Notes: generated by a model from the sequence alone, not told the origin. Shown: positions 10,248-21,251, counted from the first letter of the stretch. The stretch is DNA of 64,000 bases from Poecilobothrus nobilitatus (GCA_947095535.1 OX352773.1:168218438-168282437); one strand, 5' to 3'. Made by a program: numbers and translations.

Positions 10248-11433
10248 AAACAAGTAAAAATAACAGTAAGTCGATGCAACCGACTTATTTATACCCTACA
10301 CCTAAAACATTCAAATTAAATTAAAAATCCATAAGTTATTTTAGTTAGGTATTTAATACAAGCTAAAAAAAATAAATGCTGTTACAACCTTTGTACAAAA
10401 TTTCAGGTTTCTCTCTTTATTAAATTCGAAAATATGATTGTTAGGTCTTGGGAAGTGTGTGAAGGCACGCGGACCACCACCCCAATTCATCTCAAATTTT
10501 AGAGACATCAACAGGATAGAACATTCTTATATCAAATTTCAAGTTTATATATTTATTAATTTCGAAGATATGCTTGTTTGGTCTTAGGAGTTGTGTGGCA
10601 GATACCCGAACAACCATTCTAATTCATCTTAAATTTTGGACAAATCAGGGATTCAGGAAACAACACCCTTGTACCAAAATTGAAGTTTCTGTCTTTATTA
10701 ATTTCGAAGATATGCTTGTTCGGTTTTGGGAGTTGTATGGGAGTTGTATGGGAGGTACCCGAACGACCACTCCAATTCATCTCAAATTTTAGGCAAATCA
10801 GGGATTTAGGAAACAGCACCCTCGTATCAAATTTGAAGTTCCTATCTTTATTAATTTCGAAGATATGCATGTTCGGTTTTGGGAGTTGTATGGGAGGTAC
10901 CCGAACAGCTCCACCAATTCATCTCAAATTTTGGACAAATCAGGGATTCAGGAAACAACCCCCTAGTACCAAATTTGAAGTTTCTGTCTTTATTAATTTC
11001 GAAGATATGCATGTTCGGTTTTGGGAGTTGTATGGGAGGTACCCGAACAACCACTCCACTTCATCTCAAATTTTGGGGATATCAGGGATTCAGAAAAACA
11101 CACCCTCGTACAAAATTTTAAGTTTCTATCTTTATTAATTTCGAAAATATGCGTATTAGGTTTTGGAAGTTGTATGGGAGGTACTCGAACGCATGGTCCG
11201 ATTTCGCCCATTTACAATCCCCGCCTTACCTTAGTCATTGTTAACCTACAGTATAGCATCATTATTTTTTGAGTTATCGTGCGTACGGACGGACGGACAT
11301 CGCTAAATCGACTCCGGCGGTGATCCTGATTCAGAATATATATACATGTCTATACCTAACTCGCTTCCTTTTGGTGGTTACAAACACTATACCAAAGTTA
11401 ATATACCCTATACTTAATGTGTAGGGTATAAAA
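10248..11433 (+). mobile_element. Helitron-like (DINE/HINE-type) element with 142-bp tandem repeats, copy 1
   Basis: It starts near AACAAGTAAA with a small hairpin (AAGTCG...CGACTT, 10269-10286), then TATACCCTACAC. It ends in a 12-bp-stem hairpin (TATACCCTATAC, loop TTAAT, GTGTAGGGTATA; 11402-11430). The hairpin arm repeats the 5' motif in inverted form. Between them are about six ~142-bp units (10390-11190), then a (GGAC)n box at 11284-11298 and a TATATATA tract. This layout (subterminal inverted repeats, central tandem repeats, 3' hairpin, no coding) matches non-autonomous Helentron/DINE-1/mini-me elements known from flies. Open frames inside are products of the repeat, not genes. Confidence 0.7.
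10390..11190 (+). repeat. Tandem repeat array, ~142-bp unit, about six units
   Basis: Successive units share TTCGAAGATATGC, TTTTGGGAGTTGTATGGGA, GGTACCCGAAC and CATCTCAAATTTT. Spacing between TTCGAAGATATG anchors is about 135, 142, 153, 142 and 142 bp. The 153-bp unit contains an 11-bp duplication (GGGAGTTGTAT). Unit length is not a multiple of three, and each frame is open in only some units. Confidence 0.9.
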
Positions 11434-12046
11434 ATTGGTCTTTTAATATAAAAAATAAAAAACTTAAACCGCAGAAATCTAATAGCTAAAATGACAGTCT
11501 ACAGCTAACTACAACATATTAATTTTCCTAGCTAAAAATTGAAGCTATCTATATATCAAAATTTAAACAAAAATGTTTGGTATACATTGTATAAATGGTT
11601 TTAGGTACATTGTTCGATTGAAATTTTACATAACGGTACGTAGTGACATCACCTATATTTCATAGAACATGACTTTTAGTGTAAAGACCATTTAAAGGTC
11701 AAATTAATTGTTTTGAAAGTTTCCTAATGGAAAATTATGGTATAAAAAAAAAAATTTCTCTACACTTTCTAGAAACAAATTCGCATATCTTATCTATAAA
11801 CAAGCAGAAATTTAAAAATTAGATATCTTGATGAAAAATAAATGATAAAAGCTTTAACATTTTGGATATTTTTTACTTTATGTACATTGTCCGATTGCCT
11901 TGAAATTTTACATAACGGTACGCAGTGATGTCGCCTATATTTCGTAGAAGATGACTTTTGATGTAAAGGCCATTTAAAGGTCAAATTGATTATTTTAAAA
12001 TTTTCTTAACATTTTGTAGTATTTTACTTCAATCGTTATATTTTCG

Positions 12047-12803
12047 ATTATAGAAAATCAAAATTAACACGAATCGATAATTTCATAATTAAATTGATTG
12101 GCAATCATTTTGATAGAGCAATTAACACTCCCGAAAATGGTTTAATATCTCATTTATTCTACCATAACCATGAGTATATTAAAAAAAAACATTAAAGTCG
12201 GGCTTCATAGCACCCGAACATTTCATCTACCTAGATAAAGTAGGTTTTATACAAAATCAAAACCATGTTCCTCTACTATTTCATTATGGTAGAAGGGCTA
12301 CATGTACTAAAATAGAGTTTGATTCAAATAGTGTTGACATTGGCAGTTTAAAATTCGACACCCATATTCCAAATAGGAATATGTGTGTCTATAAAGATTA
12401 AATATAGGAATATGTGTGTCTATAATAGGAATATGTGTGTCTATAAAGATGTCTATAAAGATCTGGTGGTTAAAAAATTAAATTGACTCTGTAATAGTTT
12501 TATATTTATTAAAGTTTTATTTTTTTTTTTTCATAGTTTTAGTCAAATAGGTTAAGTTAATTTTTAAGCTTTTATTTTTAACACATAAAAAAAAAATGAA
12601 TTGGTTTTTAGATATGTTTTTTACAATTAGTATATAAAAGAAATAAAAATACAAAAGAAAACCAAAATTTACAAAATAAAAAATTATTATTTTTACATGT
12701 AAATCATTTTAAACATTAAGTTAATCTAATTTTGTAAACTTTTTAAGGACGTAAACAGAAACAGAAGGAATAAATAAAAAGTAAAAATAAAAAAAAATAA
12801 AAA
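12047..12803 (+). mobile_element. Older LINE 3' fragment, same family as the 7.6-kb copy
   Basis: Flanked by the 12-bp duplication GTTATATTTTCG (12035-12046 and 12804-12815). The coding part aligns with the C-terminus of the 7.6-kb LINE (RIDNFIIKLI, NTPENGLISH, APEHF). The frame breaks in an A-run near 12182. A short minisatellite built on GGAATATGTGTGTCTATA (about 12370-12465) replaces the end of the ORF. The 3' UTR ends in an A-rich tail. It lies inside the foldback structure and so was inserted after that formed. Confidence 0.82.
12370..12465 (+). repeat. Short minisatellite, GGAATATGTGTGTCTATA unit
   Basis: Three near-identical copies with variable AAAGAT linkers, within the remains of the LINE reading frame. 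Confidence 0.6.
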
Positions 12804-13525
12804 GTTATATTTTCGTCTATGATAATATACAGGAACCCATTTTTACAATATTGTGGGATCTACTATTGTCTAATAAATATATTGTTTCATCTTATTCAGT
12901 GCTACCGTTTCTGAGATACTGCATCTCATAAAAAGTTTTCTCTAGGCTTTCTAGAAACCACTATAGTTCATAAATTTTTAAAGACATCCTATATTATTTT
13001 TATACTATTAGAAAGGTCTATTCACATCCTTTCCAACGGTATATAATAAGTATGAAACGGCTTGGTAAATAATACCACCAGAGGTTAGAAATTCGAAATT
13101 GAAACAACAATTTTTAAAATAATATAGGGTGCTTTTGAAAATTTATAAAGTATAGTATGTAAAATTTCAAGGCAATCGGACAATGTACATAAAGTAAAAA
13201 ATATCCAAAATGTTAAAGCTTTTATCATTTATTTTTCATCAAGATATCTAATTTTTAAATTTCTGCTTGTTTATAGATAAGATATGCGAATTTGTGAACA
13301 GAAAACCTTAATATACATATGTATGGTATATGTAGTACACTGAATTGGAAGAATCTAATTCTTTCTTAATTTAAAATTACAAATTCTAACTGAATATCAT
13401 TTTTACTTTTTGTCGAAAAATAAATGACTTTCATAACTGTACTTTAATAGATTTTCTATACATTTTCTTTTTATATTTTATACTTATTTTTCAATATCCC
13501 TACTTATTTTTTTTTTTATTTTCAG

Positions 13526-14214
13526 ATAACGAAGCATTATTAAATCATCAACGAGATTTTGAAAATAGTATTTATTTACCAACTATATCATCATGGACAA
13601 CAAAAAATCAACTTTCACAACACAATAAAAAACAACAACATGAAGAAAAGGAAAATCATAAAAATGAAAATCATGATGAACATGATGATAATATACAACA
13701 AGATGAACCACAACAATCACAACATAATCATCATCATAATCATAAAATTGATGATGTAACACCATCAATATTAGGCACAAAACAAATGGAAACAAATACA
13801 GAAATAAAATTGGAAAATGAAAAACAACAACAAGAACAGCAACAAGAAAAAGAACAATCAGGAATATCTGTTAAAAATGGTATTGTTACAATTAAAATAC
13901 CAGGTTTATATTATGTATATTCACAGATATTTTATCATAATAATAAGGATCGTAATGGTTATTGGATATATCATAATGCAAAACCATATATTCAATGTTA
14001 TTCAACAATACCAAATGATAATATAGAAAAAGGTAACACTTGTTATACAAGTGGTATATTATATTTACATAAAGGTGATACCGTACATATAAAAGATATG
14101 TATAAAGATCATAGTGCCATATTAGGTACATCAAAAAGTTTCTTTGGCTTAGTTAGATTAGGTGATCCTGAAATATATCATAAAACTAATAATAATAATA
14201 ATAATAACAGATAA
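13526..14214 (+). CDS. egr: Eiger-like TNF ligand, terminal exon (TNF homology domain)
   Basis: The acceptor is a T-rich tract ending TTTTCAG at 13525. Phase joins exactly to the exon ending at 3092, and the stop is TAA at 14212-14214. The core TNF motif GLYYVYSQIFYHN (13903 onward) is followed by two cysteines in YIQC and NTCYTSG, then LYLHKGDTVHIKD and a terminal SFFGLVRLG strand. This is the classic TNF-domain layout and closely resembles insect Eiger, the trimeric ligand that signals through Wengen/Grindelwald receptors to JNK. A Trp-containing strand (SSWTTKNQ, 13588-13611) is separated from the next strand (GISVKNG, from 13861) by about 83 residues rich in Gln, Asn, His and Glu. The protein ends in an Asn run (AAT/AAC repeats). 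The four exons together give about 436 residues; the N-terminus is missing. Confidence 0.9.
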
Positions 14215-14303
14215 AATAATTAATTTAAAAACAATTGTATTAAAATTTATAAAAAAAAAAAAAAAAACAAAAAAAAAAAAATTAAAAAAAGAGGAAAAAA
14301 TTA

Positions 14304-14330
14304 AATAAAAAAAAAAAATGTGTTGTATTT
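14304..14330 (+). terminator. Likely eiger poly(A) signal
   Basis: AATAAA at 14304-14309, about 90 bp after the eiger stop, is followed by a GT-rich stretch (TGTGTTGTATTT, 14319-14330) that fits the downstream element. Other AATAAA copies occur nearby (for example around 14470), so the used site is uncertain. Confidence 0.45.
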
Positions 14331-17300
14331 TAAAAAAAAAATTATATCCTTTTTCTTTTTTTATTTATTTTTTTTATTTTTTAAATAATATTATTAAATT
14401 TTATTTTATAAGTCGAAACAACTATACCTATATTATATTATATAATTAATTATAAAAACAAAAAATACAATAAAATAAATTCATATAAACATATAAAATA
14501 TAATTAAGGAGAATATAATAATAATAATGTATGAACATAAGAAAGTCAATTTTATATTTAGTCTTTTCAATGAGACTAAAAAATGTTTTCAGACTTAAAG
14601 TATATACTAATTAGTAGAAATTAACCATACATTTTTTGGTTTAAATATAACCTAACAATATTTCTAAATTTAAAGAAACATTTAAAATTACATTTAAAAT
14701 TTTTGTTGTAAACTTTTGAATTTCATTTAGTTTTGGTTTGTGTTGGGTTTGTGTCTCTACTAATAATATTTTTTGAAGTTATGCGAATAGGAGTGCGTTT
14801 GTGATTACAAAATAGTTGTAGTTCTAGTTTAAAATTCGATTATTTGTTGATCATGGTTTCAATAATTTGTTATTTACCGTTTATTTTTGCTTACAGTCAA
14901 TTAAGCGTAGTAAAGAGTTGTAAAAAAAAAATTTACCTACTTAACTGTTAAAATAAAAATTGATGTTGTAAAAAAGCCTACAAAAATATGTATGACTGTG
15001 TTGTATCATTTTTGTTTTCATTGTTGATTTTTATTATTATTTTATTTAACCATTTATTAAATTTTATAATATTTACACCATATTAAGTAGCAAGGGCGAT
15101 TTGGTAAGAAAAATTTACTTTTTCAGTAATTTTCCTTGAAATGAAAAAACAAATACTTGCTACCTGTGCAGAATTTCAACCCGCACTCCCTCGGTTTAAG
15201 GGTGACATGCTTAATCACTAAAACTAAATAGTATAGAACAGTACCACAGATATGGCTATATAATTTACGTAGCATACAACCAACTGCTTTAATTTTTATA
15301 GGTGTCATACAGAATTTTTTGGCGGTTTTGAAATTTTACCATGATACAACGTTAAAATATGACAGATCGTGTATATTAATATTAATTTTATAAATTTTAA
15401 CAAAACCTATAACTATTTGCAAAAACGAACACACTCCTATTATTTATTCTTCAATACCATTAAATGTCAAATAAAAATTGTTGAATATTGAAGTTGAATA
15501 GATATACTATTATGTATTTTAAAAGCACAAAAAAGAATGTTAAAGAGGTGCGATGAATTTTGGGTTAATGAGGAAGTAAAAAATTTAAACTTTTTGATCA
15601 GATCGAAACAAATATTTTTCATTCTTAAGAAATAAATTTCTGCATATTGTTATATATGTAGTTTTTAATATAAATAATAAGACATTTAAGAAATAAAATA
15701 AAAAAAAAAAATTATTGTTCTTTCTAAGAGAGGTAATAATCAAATTAGTTGTATTATAAATTGTAATACGTAGATGATTTTTGTACCTAATGAAATAATT
15801 TGAAAACGTCAAACAAAAGCGAAGCGGTAAAGTTTTTTGACATTTAAAATTAACGGAAAAACTTAACCGCATATTTTACTTACATAATATTTTGTATTTT
15901 AGTATATAAAATAATTTTTTATTGGTATTGTGCCTGGTGTTTAAAAAAAAAAAAAATTAAAAAAAAAATTAAAAATTTTCTAAGTTTAAAATATATTTAA
16001 ATTCTAATAAATAATTTAAATTTTAAAAATTACTATATATGTATGTAGAAAAAAAAAATTTAAAAAGAAAAAATTTGTTATTTTGTTAAAATGTTTCTTG
16101 TTAATATAAAATTTTTATAATGTTTAGTTGAATTTAAATTTAACTTTAAATAACCCAAAAAAAAAAACTTGGTACAAAAATGTATGAATCCGTAATAAAA
16201 TTTCTGTGAATAGAAAATGTCAAAATGTTCATGTCAAAATGTCAAAATATATGACCGGCGGTTCGAATGTGTTAAAAAATTTAACACTCTGTTATATTAA
16301 CCGCAACGCTTTTAAAAGCTTTTTTTTTTTTTAAACTTACATATTTTTTAACCGCAATTGCAGTTGCGTTTTCTTTGGTAGGATTGGATTAGATATAATA
16401 TTCTAAAAATTCAAATTTAATTGATTTTATTGAATCAGATTTTATTGTCATCATTATTTTATTCTTATATTTTAAAGTTATTATTTATTTGTCGTCAACT
16501 ATTTATTTTTGAAACATCCTGCAATATTAATACAACTCTATAGGTAATTTTATATACTTTTTATTTATTCCTATACGATTTTAACAATAATTAAAATAAA
16601 ATATTATTAAAAAAATACACTAAAACTGAATATCAGAATATTAAAAGAAATTAAAAGAATAAAAATTAAATATTATAGTAAGCTTCTATTTTGTACTTTA
16701 AGTCATGAAAACAATCTACAGTTAGTATTAATAATGAAAAACTAAAATTAATATAATATTTTGTAATATTTGAAATTATATAAAAAAAAACTAAATAAAT
16801 AAATATTCATAAAAATTAAGTAAATAATCAAAGAAAACGATTTTTTTTAATATGAAAAAAATAAAAATAAAAATTATAAATATTATAAACTTATTATTAA
16901 AAAAAAAAAACAAATATAAAATAATAAAAATAAATAGGATGCTATTAATTGTGACCATTAATTAATAAAAAAAAAAAAACAATAAAATAAAAGACTATTT
17001 TTTTATTTCATTTATTTTTAAATCTATAAAATATATTTTGAAGTTTATTATATTCAGACTATTTTTTTAGATTAGAACAAAAAACATAACCTCAATACAA
17101 CCAGTTTATATTGGAAAAAAATTTATTCAACAAAAAATTTACTTATATCTCAAAACACTTACATAAAAATATTTGAAAAAAACATAATAACAACACATTA
17201 ATAATATTTAACCTGTATGTATATTCATGCGATCAAAAATTAAAATAAAAACATATTAGGTAACTCCAAAGATAAAATACCTAAATTAAAAAAAAAACAG

Positions 17301-17440
17301 ACTTTTATTTAAGATTATGTGACAATTTGTAATAATAATACTTTTTATATACTTTCACTTTTTTAGTTTCACTTTTTATAGTGAAACAACACCAAAAGTT
17401 CAAAGAACATTTTAATCACTTAAACATATAGAGTTCCATG
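14331..17440. other. Downstream of eiger, no gene seen
   Basis: Extremely AT-rich, with many A/T runs. I found no exon, transposon border or RNA gene. The short minus-strand open frames at 15123-15308 and 15585-15872 have no recognisable content. Confidence 0.4.
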
Positions 17441-17650
17441 CTAATCATCAGTGAACATCACTGAAATTTTCAAAATCCCGTGATCACCGGTGAACATAAA
17501 AATAAACTTGCGAAAAATCCCATTTGTATAACCGGTGAACATTACTGAATTCCGAATCAATTTACTGTACTTTTTTTTTATCTTTAAATATGCACCGGTG
17601 ATACACGTGGGACTTAACTCAAGTTTTTTTTTATATTCACTAGTGAACAC
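17441..17650. repeat. Cluster of CCGGTGAACA-like motifs
   Basis: Variants of (A/C)CGGTGA(A/T)CA or (C/T)AGTGAACA occur at 17450-17458, 17487-17497, 17532-17542, 17593-17602 and 17641-17650. Flanks differ, so this is not a simple tandem repeat. Possibly a worn repeat or a cluster of protein-binding sites. Confidence 0.35.
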
Positions 17651-18016
17651 AAGAATTACCCAACAAAATCTCTATTAATTGCTAATCATATTTGAAAATC
17701 ATTCGTTTTATTTAGCGAATTTACATTTAAAGAAAACAGTAATAAAGCAAAATACTTAGGCGCATAATGACCGTTTGTAATACATAAAGATATCAATTTA
17801 TTAAATGTAGAGAAAGGTCTTATAATATCCCCTCTGCTTGGTATTCAAAAACGAAGATAATATTAATTTTTATTTTTTTTGTTATAATATTTTAAACTAA
17901 AATAAAGATTTAAAGGAATTAATGTAATTATTTTAAAAATTTACATAGAATCACAAAATTTTTTTCAAATCAAAGAATTTTTTGTCTTCATTAATCAATT
18001 TTGTGTAATACCCTGC

Positions 18017-18424
18017 TTTCGGTAATGTCGTTTGCACTGTAACCATAAAAAATTCAAATGTCATCGAACTTAAATTTAAAATTAAAATTTGAAACATAAA
18101 AAAGTATGTAGATGAAATAAAATATAAGTAATTCTTATGTTTTTAAATTTAGATGTGTCTTCCTTAACCTTATCCTTATAATATGTACTACGAGTATATA
18201 TAATTTCGCAAAAACAACATTCTATACTAAACAAAATTACTTACATTACATTACTTATTTACTTACATTACATTACTTACATTAAACAAAAAGATTTTGT
18301 TTTTGTTTGGTAATGTCGCTTGATGTCGCGTCAAAAATTTGCAAAAGTCTATTTGACAGTTGCTTAGATGAATCAAAATCGAATCAAATATAATTTGACT
18401 GATCGTCATTTTACATTACCGAAA
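18017..18424. mobile_element. Possible MITE with TTTCGGTAATGT ends
   Basis: TTTCGGTAATGT at 18017-18028 is inverted at 18413-18424 (ACATTACCGAAA), with a related internal copy (TTTGGTAATGTCG) near 18306. The terminal match is only 12 bp, so the call is weak. Confidence 0.35.
18230..18292 (+). repeat. Imperfect TTACATTAC microsatellite
   Basis: Irregular repeats of TTACATTAC and TTATTTAC units. Confidence 0.5.
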
Positions 18425-18738
18425 CTTTATAAAGTTTTTTTGTATTCAGTTTTTTAAAATTTTTTTTCGGTTCTGTAGGCACAACTTATTTTTTTTTATT
18501 TATGTATTTAATTTCGTTATAGTTATGGTTTTTTCTTTTTTTAATTAAGTTTTTATAAAGGAAAAGAAGAACTTTTTTATGTATTTTGAAGTATTATTAT
18601 TATTTATTTTGAAGGATTAATTCCCATTAATTTTTTTCCTTAATTATAGAATGTTTCTAAATATTTTATTATTATTGAATTTTTATTGTAAATTTTTCAA
18701 ATTTAAAAACGAAAGTCGATAAAATTTTTAATCAATTT

Positions 18739-18860
18739 CACTCCTTTATAGACATTTACAATAGAATTTTTTTTTTTAGTTTGTTGCTGAAGATGAATTT
18801 TATATAATCCGAAACGTCTTCAAAATAAAAATTCTATAGTAAATCTCTATAAAGGAAGTG
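18739..18860. mobile_element. 122-bp snapback element with 34-bp inverted ends
   Basis: Left arm CACTCCTTTATAGACATTTA... (18739-18771) matches the reverse complement of 18827-18860 with one gap and two mismatches. The loop holds CTGAAGATG (18787-18795) and CGAAACGTCTTCA (18810-18822). CTGAAGA and GAAAC are the two conserved strands of a hammerhead ribozyme core, and TGAAGA/TCTTCA can also pair simply with each other. The would-be stem II is poor (T opposite C next to the core), so self-cleavage is doubtful. Confidence 0.6.
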
Positions 18861-19309
18861 TTCTATAAAAAAAAGTTGTTGATCTTTATTTGTGTAACAA
18901 ATTTGCCTTAAAAAATTTTTTCATAATATTTTTGTGATTAAAAATATTTGTAAAAAATGAAAAAAGTGGCCCTAGTAAAGTGAGACTTGGGACTGACCAA
19001 TTTTTACCAAAAACTTTTCTATTCAAGATATTTATGCCAAAATCTTAATACAATTCATCACAATACCTTCCTTATACATTACATGCATTCCATGGATAAA
19101 AACTAGTAACCTCTATTGACTTAAGAGCATAAAAGAAAAGACATAAGTAGATAAGCAGAAGAATTTTTAGATCAGAAGACATGAAAATATGGCAAATTTA
19201 ATAAAACATAATATTAATTATTAACTATAAGTAATTTTACTAACGTAAGATATATAATTACTGTTAAATTAGGCAGCCCTAAAAAGTCAATTTTCATTTT
19301 TATGATAAA
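18861..19309. other. No feature seen
   Basis: AT-rich spacer without a recognised element or exon. Confidence 0.35.
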
Positions 19310-19760
19310 ACGAGGAAGAGTGTAGTAGAGTAAACTGTATCAACTGTGGGATACCGTAACGTAATATATCCTGTTTCTATAAAACTTGATAATTTTTAAA
19401 AAAATTTCAGATGTTTTAGTACCGACATTAACTTCAAATTTTATAGAAGTTATTGCCTTAAAACTTGATCATCTTTTGTACGATTTTAGACACTTAGCTT
19501 CATAAAGTTCCAAGAAGTGCAAGATGCCTGAACTTACTGCTCTAGCCGAACAAAATTTTACAGAAGTTGTTAGCGTGCAATTCGACATCAGACATCAGAC
19601 ATTTTAAATTCGACATTTTTACGAAATATCAGACACCTAGATTCAATAGATTCGGAGTTATTTTCATTTAAAAAGTGAAGTTAAATGGTAGCTACCCGAA
19701 CTTGTCGTACCTGTCGAAATCATTGTAATGATATTATGTTTTTGTACAACCAAAACTTCA
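19310..19760 (+). repeat. Dispersed repeat family 3, copy 1
   Basis: Shares long blocks with 62100-62770: GTAGAGTA(A/G)ACTGT, TTCTATAAAACTTGAT, ACAGAAGTT, CTTCATAAAGTT and GCTACCCGAAC. The 62-kb copy runs on to a (GGAC)n box; this one stops before it. It is non-coding and probably another DINE-like element. Confidence 0.65.
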
Positions 19761-20807
19761 ATATCAATTTAGAGATTGGGGGAAATTAAAAATATCAATT
19801 GGGGGAATAATCATAACAGTAATAGAAGAATAGAGATATTATTTTAATTGTTCTCAAAGTAATTTGGCCTTAAGATTAACAGATAACAATCTTATAACAT
19901 CCTAAGTATGGTGAACTATTATCTAAGATTCATTTGTTTCTTTACACTATATTAAAAAATAATTTCCTATAGTTATAAAATAAACATTAAGAGGACTTTT
20001 AATACTTTTCTTTTAAATATTTTGAAAAATTTTCTTACAAGTTTAATTTCGTCTTTCCATCCGTCCATTTATTTACAAAATTTATACATCGTTAGATATA
20101 AAAGATCTAATATAGTCCCACACGTTACCTAATTAAAGTACAGCCTGCTAAAGTTGAACTTCATATATATTCAAAAAGATATAGCAACAAATTTACGGAA
20201 AGTTTTAAAGATAAACTAAATATGCTATTAGGTACAAATATTACGTTTGTGCAAATTTTAAAATGCAAATATTTTACATCAAACTTTATTTCTGACGTCG
20301 GATTTGTATATACATACTTATATTATATATATTGTTTAATTATTTTCTTCACTATGTAGGTTTATTCTTAACTTTCCACAATTTTGTTCACCGAAAATTT
20401 TCTAAGAACAGCTTATTAAAATATTATGTTTATTCTTAAAATTTTTCCGCTCACTTCAATGATTGTTTTTATTTGAGCTATCGTGGGATATTCTGTATTT
20501 AATATATGCGTGATGACTGAAGGCCCGCGGAACTAAAGTCCACGGCCCTTAATTCCTAAAATTTTTGAATATAATACCTTTGGAATTATATTTAAGACCC
20601 ACTCTTGTTTTTTTGTTTTGGATTGTAGAGTCGAGATTGTAGAGTCGTTTTGAAGTTCGGATTTTATGAATTAGTTTAGATGCAGCTACCACGATTTTAA
20701 ATTATTTTTATTGGAATTATTTTAAATATTTTCTTTTTGATGCCCAGCCAAATACGACAAAAATCCAAAATTTTTATTAAAGCTTGCTTGAATTTCTTTT
20801 TAAAATG
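19761..20807. other. No gene; possible worn (GTCY)n relic
   Basis: CCATCCGTCCATTTATTTAC near 20057 resembles the (GTCY)n box of neighbouring families. The remainder shows nothing recognisable. Confidence 0.3.
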
Positions 20808-20855
20808 GAATTAAAGCCCACGACCCAATGTATTTAAGGCACGTGGTTTTAATTC
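20808..20855. repeat. Hairpin, ~14-bp stem
   Basis: GAATTAAAGCCCACG pairs with CGTGGTTTTAATTC across a 19-nt loop with one bulge or mismatch. A similar sequence (AACTAAAGTCCACGGCCC) at 20530-20547 suggests a degenerate small repeat. Confidence 0.35.
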
Positions 20856-21251
20856 TTAAATCCGTGTGTGTTATGTTACTGCATCTTAATATGATATATC
20901 TCAATTATATTTTTATAACATAATTACTTTCTTTTTAAAAAGTTTTTAAAAATTTAATTGAAATTGAATTTATTGTGAAAATTGTGGGTAAATTATGGTT
21001 GTGTTTTTGGTTTATTTGTTGTTGAATTTTGAGGAATAATTAATTTATTTATTTAGTAATTTTTTAATGTATGTACATTAAATAAAATGTTATATAATTC
21101 CACCTAAAATCTGAAATTTCATCTTTATTATTAATTAAACCAAAAAATCATTTTTTTCAATTTGATCCAAATTTTATTTTGAAATGATGATCATAAAAAC
21201 ATAATAGATATTATTTAAATTTATATTTATGTATAATATGAAAACTAAATT

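Larger units (their letters stand above)
11775..13295. mobile_element. Foldback structure with perfect 140-bp inverted arms
   Basis: Bases 11775-11914 and 13156-13295 are exact reverse complements by direct comparison over all 140 positions. About 1.24 kb separates them, of which 757 bp is a later LINE insertion plus its duplicated target. The left arm overlaps a diverged direct duplication: 11609-11728 resembles 11882-12007. The right side contains a further weak inverted repeat (12970-13005 against 13110-13150). It may be a long-TIR (foldback) element or a local inverted duplication; I do not recognise the family. Confidence 0.75.

Noticed and set aside
10574..11272. Several overlapping open frames on both strands (60-150 codons) with similar peptides
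   Set aside because: They are translations of the 142-bp tandem unit in different frames; the unit is not a multiple of three and the element has non-coding Helitron-like ends.
13583..13795. Minus-strand His/Tyr/Val-rich frame opposite the eiger terminal exon
   Set aside because: Shadow of the CAT/AAT/GAT-rich coding strand.
16250..16380. Possible element with CCGCAA...TTGCGG-like ends
   Set aside because: Matching parts are only 6-8 bp and have no consistent order.
18787..18818. Functional hammerhead ribozyme
   Set aside because: Stem II has a T opposite C next to the core and a bulge; only the core words match, so I report it as hammerhead-like.
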